Assembly: GCA_934615235.1 (NCBI GenBank)
Contig: CAKTTL010000004.1
Coordinates: 1 to 59,468, forward strand
Source of the DNA: an uncultured Clostridia bacterium
Lineage (GTDB): Bacteria; Bacillota; Clostridia; Christensenellales; Aristaeellaceae
Direction of reading: 5' to 3'
DNA: 59,468 nucleotides
Shown: positions 57,482-59,468 of the stretch, in pieces
Position numbering within the stretch: the first letter of the stretch is position 1
How the letters are laid out: each line of letters starts with the position of its first letter
Position numbers and translations under genes: made by a program
The notes under the pieces: model-generated
What the model was told of the DNA's origin: nothing
The model's input: the letters and a program-made list of their open reading frames with translations, nothing else
Databases searched by the model: none

Positions 57482-59431
57482 ATGCACGCAAAAGCCGTCT
57501 GTTTTCTGCTGACCCTTGCGGTATTATTTGCCGGGCTTGCGCCCGTCTCCCTGGCGGAGGAAATCCCGGAGCAGCTCATTCACGATACGTTCATCGCCTA
57601 CGCAAACCAGTATCCCCGCCCCGAATATGAATTCTCGGCGGAAGGGCATCATGTGCTCGGCACGGAGACGAACGGCTACGAAATGAAGATTTACCTGACC
57701 GCCAGCTTCGGGCGTTTCGGGTTTATCGGCGGCCAGTTCGTCTGCCAGAGCGGCACCTTCGGCGCGCCGTATACGATTGTCGCGCAGAAAATCGGCAGCG
57801 AATGGCGGCTGAAGGCGCTGCTGGAAATTGAGGATTACAACGAAATCCCATTCATCTTTCCAGAACGCTACGAAAAGCTTTTTTTCAGCACCGCTTGCGG
57901 CGAGGAGATCAACCGACAGATGACCGAACAGGCGCAGGCCTATCTCGACAGACTCGGCCGCACGGAGCCGATCGGCAAGGAAAATATCGAAAGCTCTCCC
58001 CTGCCGGTCGTCGCCTCTAATCTGCTCATTAGCGCGTTCGATTCGGAGCCCTGGCCGGATCATTCCTTCGGCACGCGCGAAACGCTGGAAAATGGCGAGC
58101 GCTTTCTTTATACCCGTACCTGGCAGGCTGAAGAAGGCGCGAAGGATTTCTATCTGACGGAAAACGACATTGCGCTCGGCCGCGACAGCAAGGGCCCGGG
58201 CACGCTGACGATGGTCAAAACGCGCAAGGATACCGGCGAAGAGCTCGAGCGGATCACCGTCACAGTCCGCGCGAACCGGGATCTGACCGTCTTCTTCAAG
58301 GATGCATACGGCACCTTGCTCTATGAATTTCCGTACAACCCAGACGGCCCGTACGGAAGCGGCGCCTACCTGCGCCCGACGGTAACCGCCGAGGGCAGCT
58401 GCGCAATCGATACCGTACGGCTCGACCGCGCAATCGACGAGCTGGACGGCGAAACGCGCTCGATGATAACGCTCGAGGCGGAATGTTCCGTCTCGGATTC
58501 AGAGCGCTTTGCGCTCCTGAAAGACCGCAGTCTGCATACGCTGCAATTCCAGCGCCTGCAGAACGGCGCGTGGACGACCGTCTGGGAGCGGGACGACCTC
58601 ATCCCCGCAACGTCGCTGCCCGTGATCCTGTACGGCGACGCGACGCATCTGACCATCCTTGCGGGCGAAGAAATCCCCAGCGTCAATATCTCGCTTTCGC
58701 GCAAGCCCGGCGGCGAATGGCAGGTTGATTTTTATCAGAGCTACAGTCGGACAGATTTCAGCATTGCTGAAATTCACGACGATTATCTGGTGGTTTACAG
58801 ATATCCTCCCGAAGCGACTGGAACCTGGCGCGGGCTGGTCTTTCAGCGCATTGACCGAAGCGCCGCAGCGCTCTCGCCCTCTTTGCTTTACAAACTCTAT
58901 ATTCAGATAAGTTCCGAGCGTTCTGAAGTTCATCTTCCGGCCTCCCTCCCTGATCTGACGGACGATTTTGAAACCCTCGCGGGCGGCGAAATGCTTTATC
59001 TCTCGCCGGAAATTGAAACGAGCGTTCCCGTCTATTCCGCACCCTCCGCAAGCGCGCTGCGCGCGGCAAACGGCAAAGCTGCCGTTTCGCTCAACGCACC
59101 GTTCGGCGTGCTGGGCTGCGCGGACGGCTGGCTGTTTGTGCTTTACGAAACGAGCAGTGGAAAATTCCGTACCGGCTGGGTGGAAGCCGCTGGAATCGAG
59201 CCGCTGGAAATTGCTCTCGCCGAGGCCGCGCCGCTTTCCTTTGACAGCGCGGCGCTCGTTCTTTCCCGCGAAACCGCCCTTTTCGACGATCCGGTCAACC
59301 GCGCCGGCGCGCTCTGTACGCTGCCTGCCGGTACAACCGTAAACGTGCTTGCCGAAGGCGGTTATCATATGCTGTACGTCGAAGCGGAAAACGACGGCGC
59401 GCGCTGCCGCGGGTTTCTTGAAATCAACTAG
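57482..59431 (+). CDS. Large secreted protein, unknown function, SH3-like C-terminus
   Basis: A 649-residue exported protein with a signal peptide (cleavage near VSLAEE), an alpha/beta N-terminal half (HDTFIAYANQYPRPEYEF..., PFIFPERYEKLFF) and a central WERDDLIP region. Two SH3-type segments lie near the end (VPVYSAPSASALRAANGKA..., ETALFDDPVNRAGALCTLPAGTTVNVLAEGGYHM). No catalytic motif is recognised. GGAAGG precedes the ATG. Its stop codon TAG is the target CTAG of a MITE copy, as in the DUF2207 gene. Confidence 0.7.
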   Translation: MHAKAVCFLLTLAVLFAGLAPVSLAEEIPEQLIHDTFIAYANQYPRPEYEFSAEGHHVLGTETNGYEMKIYLTASFGRFGFIGGQFVCQSGTFGAPYTIVAQKIGSEWRLKALLEIEDYNEIPFIFPERYEKLFFSTACGEEINRQMTEQAQAYLDRLGRTEPIGKENIESSPLPVVASNLLISAFDSEPWPDHSFGTRETLENGERFLYTRTWQAEEGAKDFYLTENDIALGRDSKGPGTLTMVKTRKDTGEELERITVTVRANRDLTVFFKDAYGTLLYEFPYNPDGPYGSGAYLRPTVTAEGSCAIDTVRLDRAIDELDGETRSMITLEAECSVSDSERFALLKDRSLHTLQFQRLQNGAWTTVWERDDLIPATSLPVILYGDATHLTILAGEEIPSVNISLSRKPGGEWQVDFYQSYSRTDFSIAEIHDDYLVVYRYPPEATGTWRGLVFQRIDRSAAALSPSLLYKLYIQISSERSEVHLPASLPDLTDDFETLAGGEMLYLSPEIETSVPVYSAPSASALRAANGKAAVSLNAPFGVLGCADGWLFVLYETSSGKFRTGWVEAAGIEPLEIALAEAAPLSFDSAALVLSRETALFDDPVNRAGALCTLPAGTTVNVLAEGGYHMLYVEAENDGARCRGFLEIN

Positions 59432-59468
59432 GGTGTATCTGAAAAATTCCCTGAGGCTCCATCACGGC
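59432..59468 (-). mobile_element. MITE-like element, copy 4 (cut by window end)
   Basis: GGTGTATCTGAAAAATTCC followed by CTGAGGCTCCATCACGGC matches the right end of copy 1 read in reverse. The left flank CTAG (59428-59431) contains the TAG stop of the preceding gene, as for copy 1. Confidence 0.75.

Noticed and set aside
1..59468. CRISPR array, tRNA, rRNA, prophage or intact insertion sequence
   Set aside because: No regularly spaced short repeats, cloverleaf or rRNA-like sequence, phage structural gene or transposase frame was seen while reading both strands; only MITE-like remnants were found.

Overview
The window reads as a chromosome segment of an anaerobic, fairly GC-rich member of the Clostridia. 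The reasons are strong AGGAGG-type ribosome binding sites on nearly every gene, the yajC / TIGR04086 membrane protein / 55-residue protein trio, TSCPD-domain and GntR-LacI hybrid regulator genes, a glycyl radical enzyme with its activase (strictly anaerobic chemistry), and no lipopolysaccharide genes. The exported proteins, including both ABC binding proteins, carry plain signal-peptidase-I signals and no lipobox; this would fit Christensenellales-like lineages, but the taxonomic guess is weak. No rRNA, tRNA, CRISPR array or intact transposase gene was seen.

Layout. 1-6.1 kb: end of an AAA ATPase, RNase Z, galE, an AraC regulator, a secreted SH3 protein and an intracellular lipase-3 protein. 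6.1-12.9 kb: pgi and an E2-Lpd-E1 2-oxoacid dehydrogenase operon with fused E1. 12.9-20.2 kb: small membrane, cysteine-rich and esterase genes, an XRE regulator divergent from a 57-residue protein with paired palindromic operators, HAD and TSCPD genes, and an ECF sigma / anti-sigma operon with two secreted paralogues. 20.5-28.4 kb: seven-gene plus-strand operon with a complete sugar-type ABC importer followed by a secreted nuclease and a secreted three-repeat protein. 28.4-40.3 kb: nine-gene minus-strand operon, divergent from its probable GntR-LacI regulator. 40.3-45.4 kb: two DHH phosphoesterases, a palindromic repeat cluster, an M18 aminopeptidase and glyA. 45.5-59.5 kb: DUF2207 protein, pepD, a GT-C membrane glycosyltransferase, a MATE exporter, endonuclease IV, a flavin-type protein, an SrlD-like dehydrogenase, yajC, an AI-2E exporter and a large secreted protein.

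The most interesting system is the 28.4-38.9 kb operon. In order of transcription it encodes an FAD oxidoreductase, an LplB/LplC-type importer with its binding protein, a cytoplasmic sialidase-like protein that lacks the first arginine of the sialidase triad, an N-acetylneuraminate lyase with all sialic-acid-contact residues, a YhcH/NanQ-type anomerase, a radical-SAM activase and a glycyl radical enzyme whose active-site Cys lies in a GCNW context. That is neither the Cys-Cys of pyruvate formate-lyase nor the Cys-x-Glu of the dehydratases. The cluster looks like an undescribed sialic-acid-like (nonulosonate) catabolic route that uses radical chemistry. The window also carries a MITE-like element of about 158 bp in four copies; the two best-preserved ends sit at CTAG sequences that are the stop codons of host genes.
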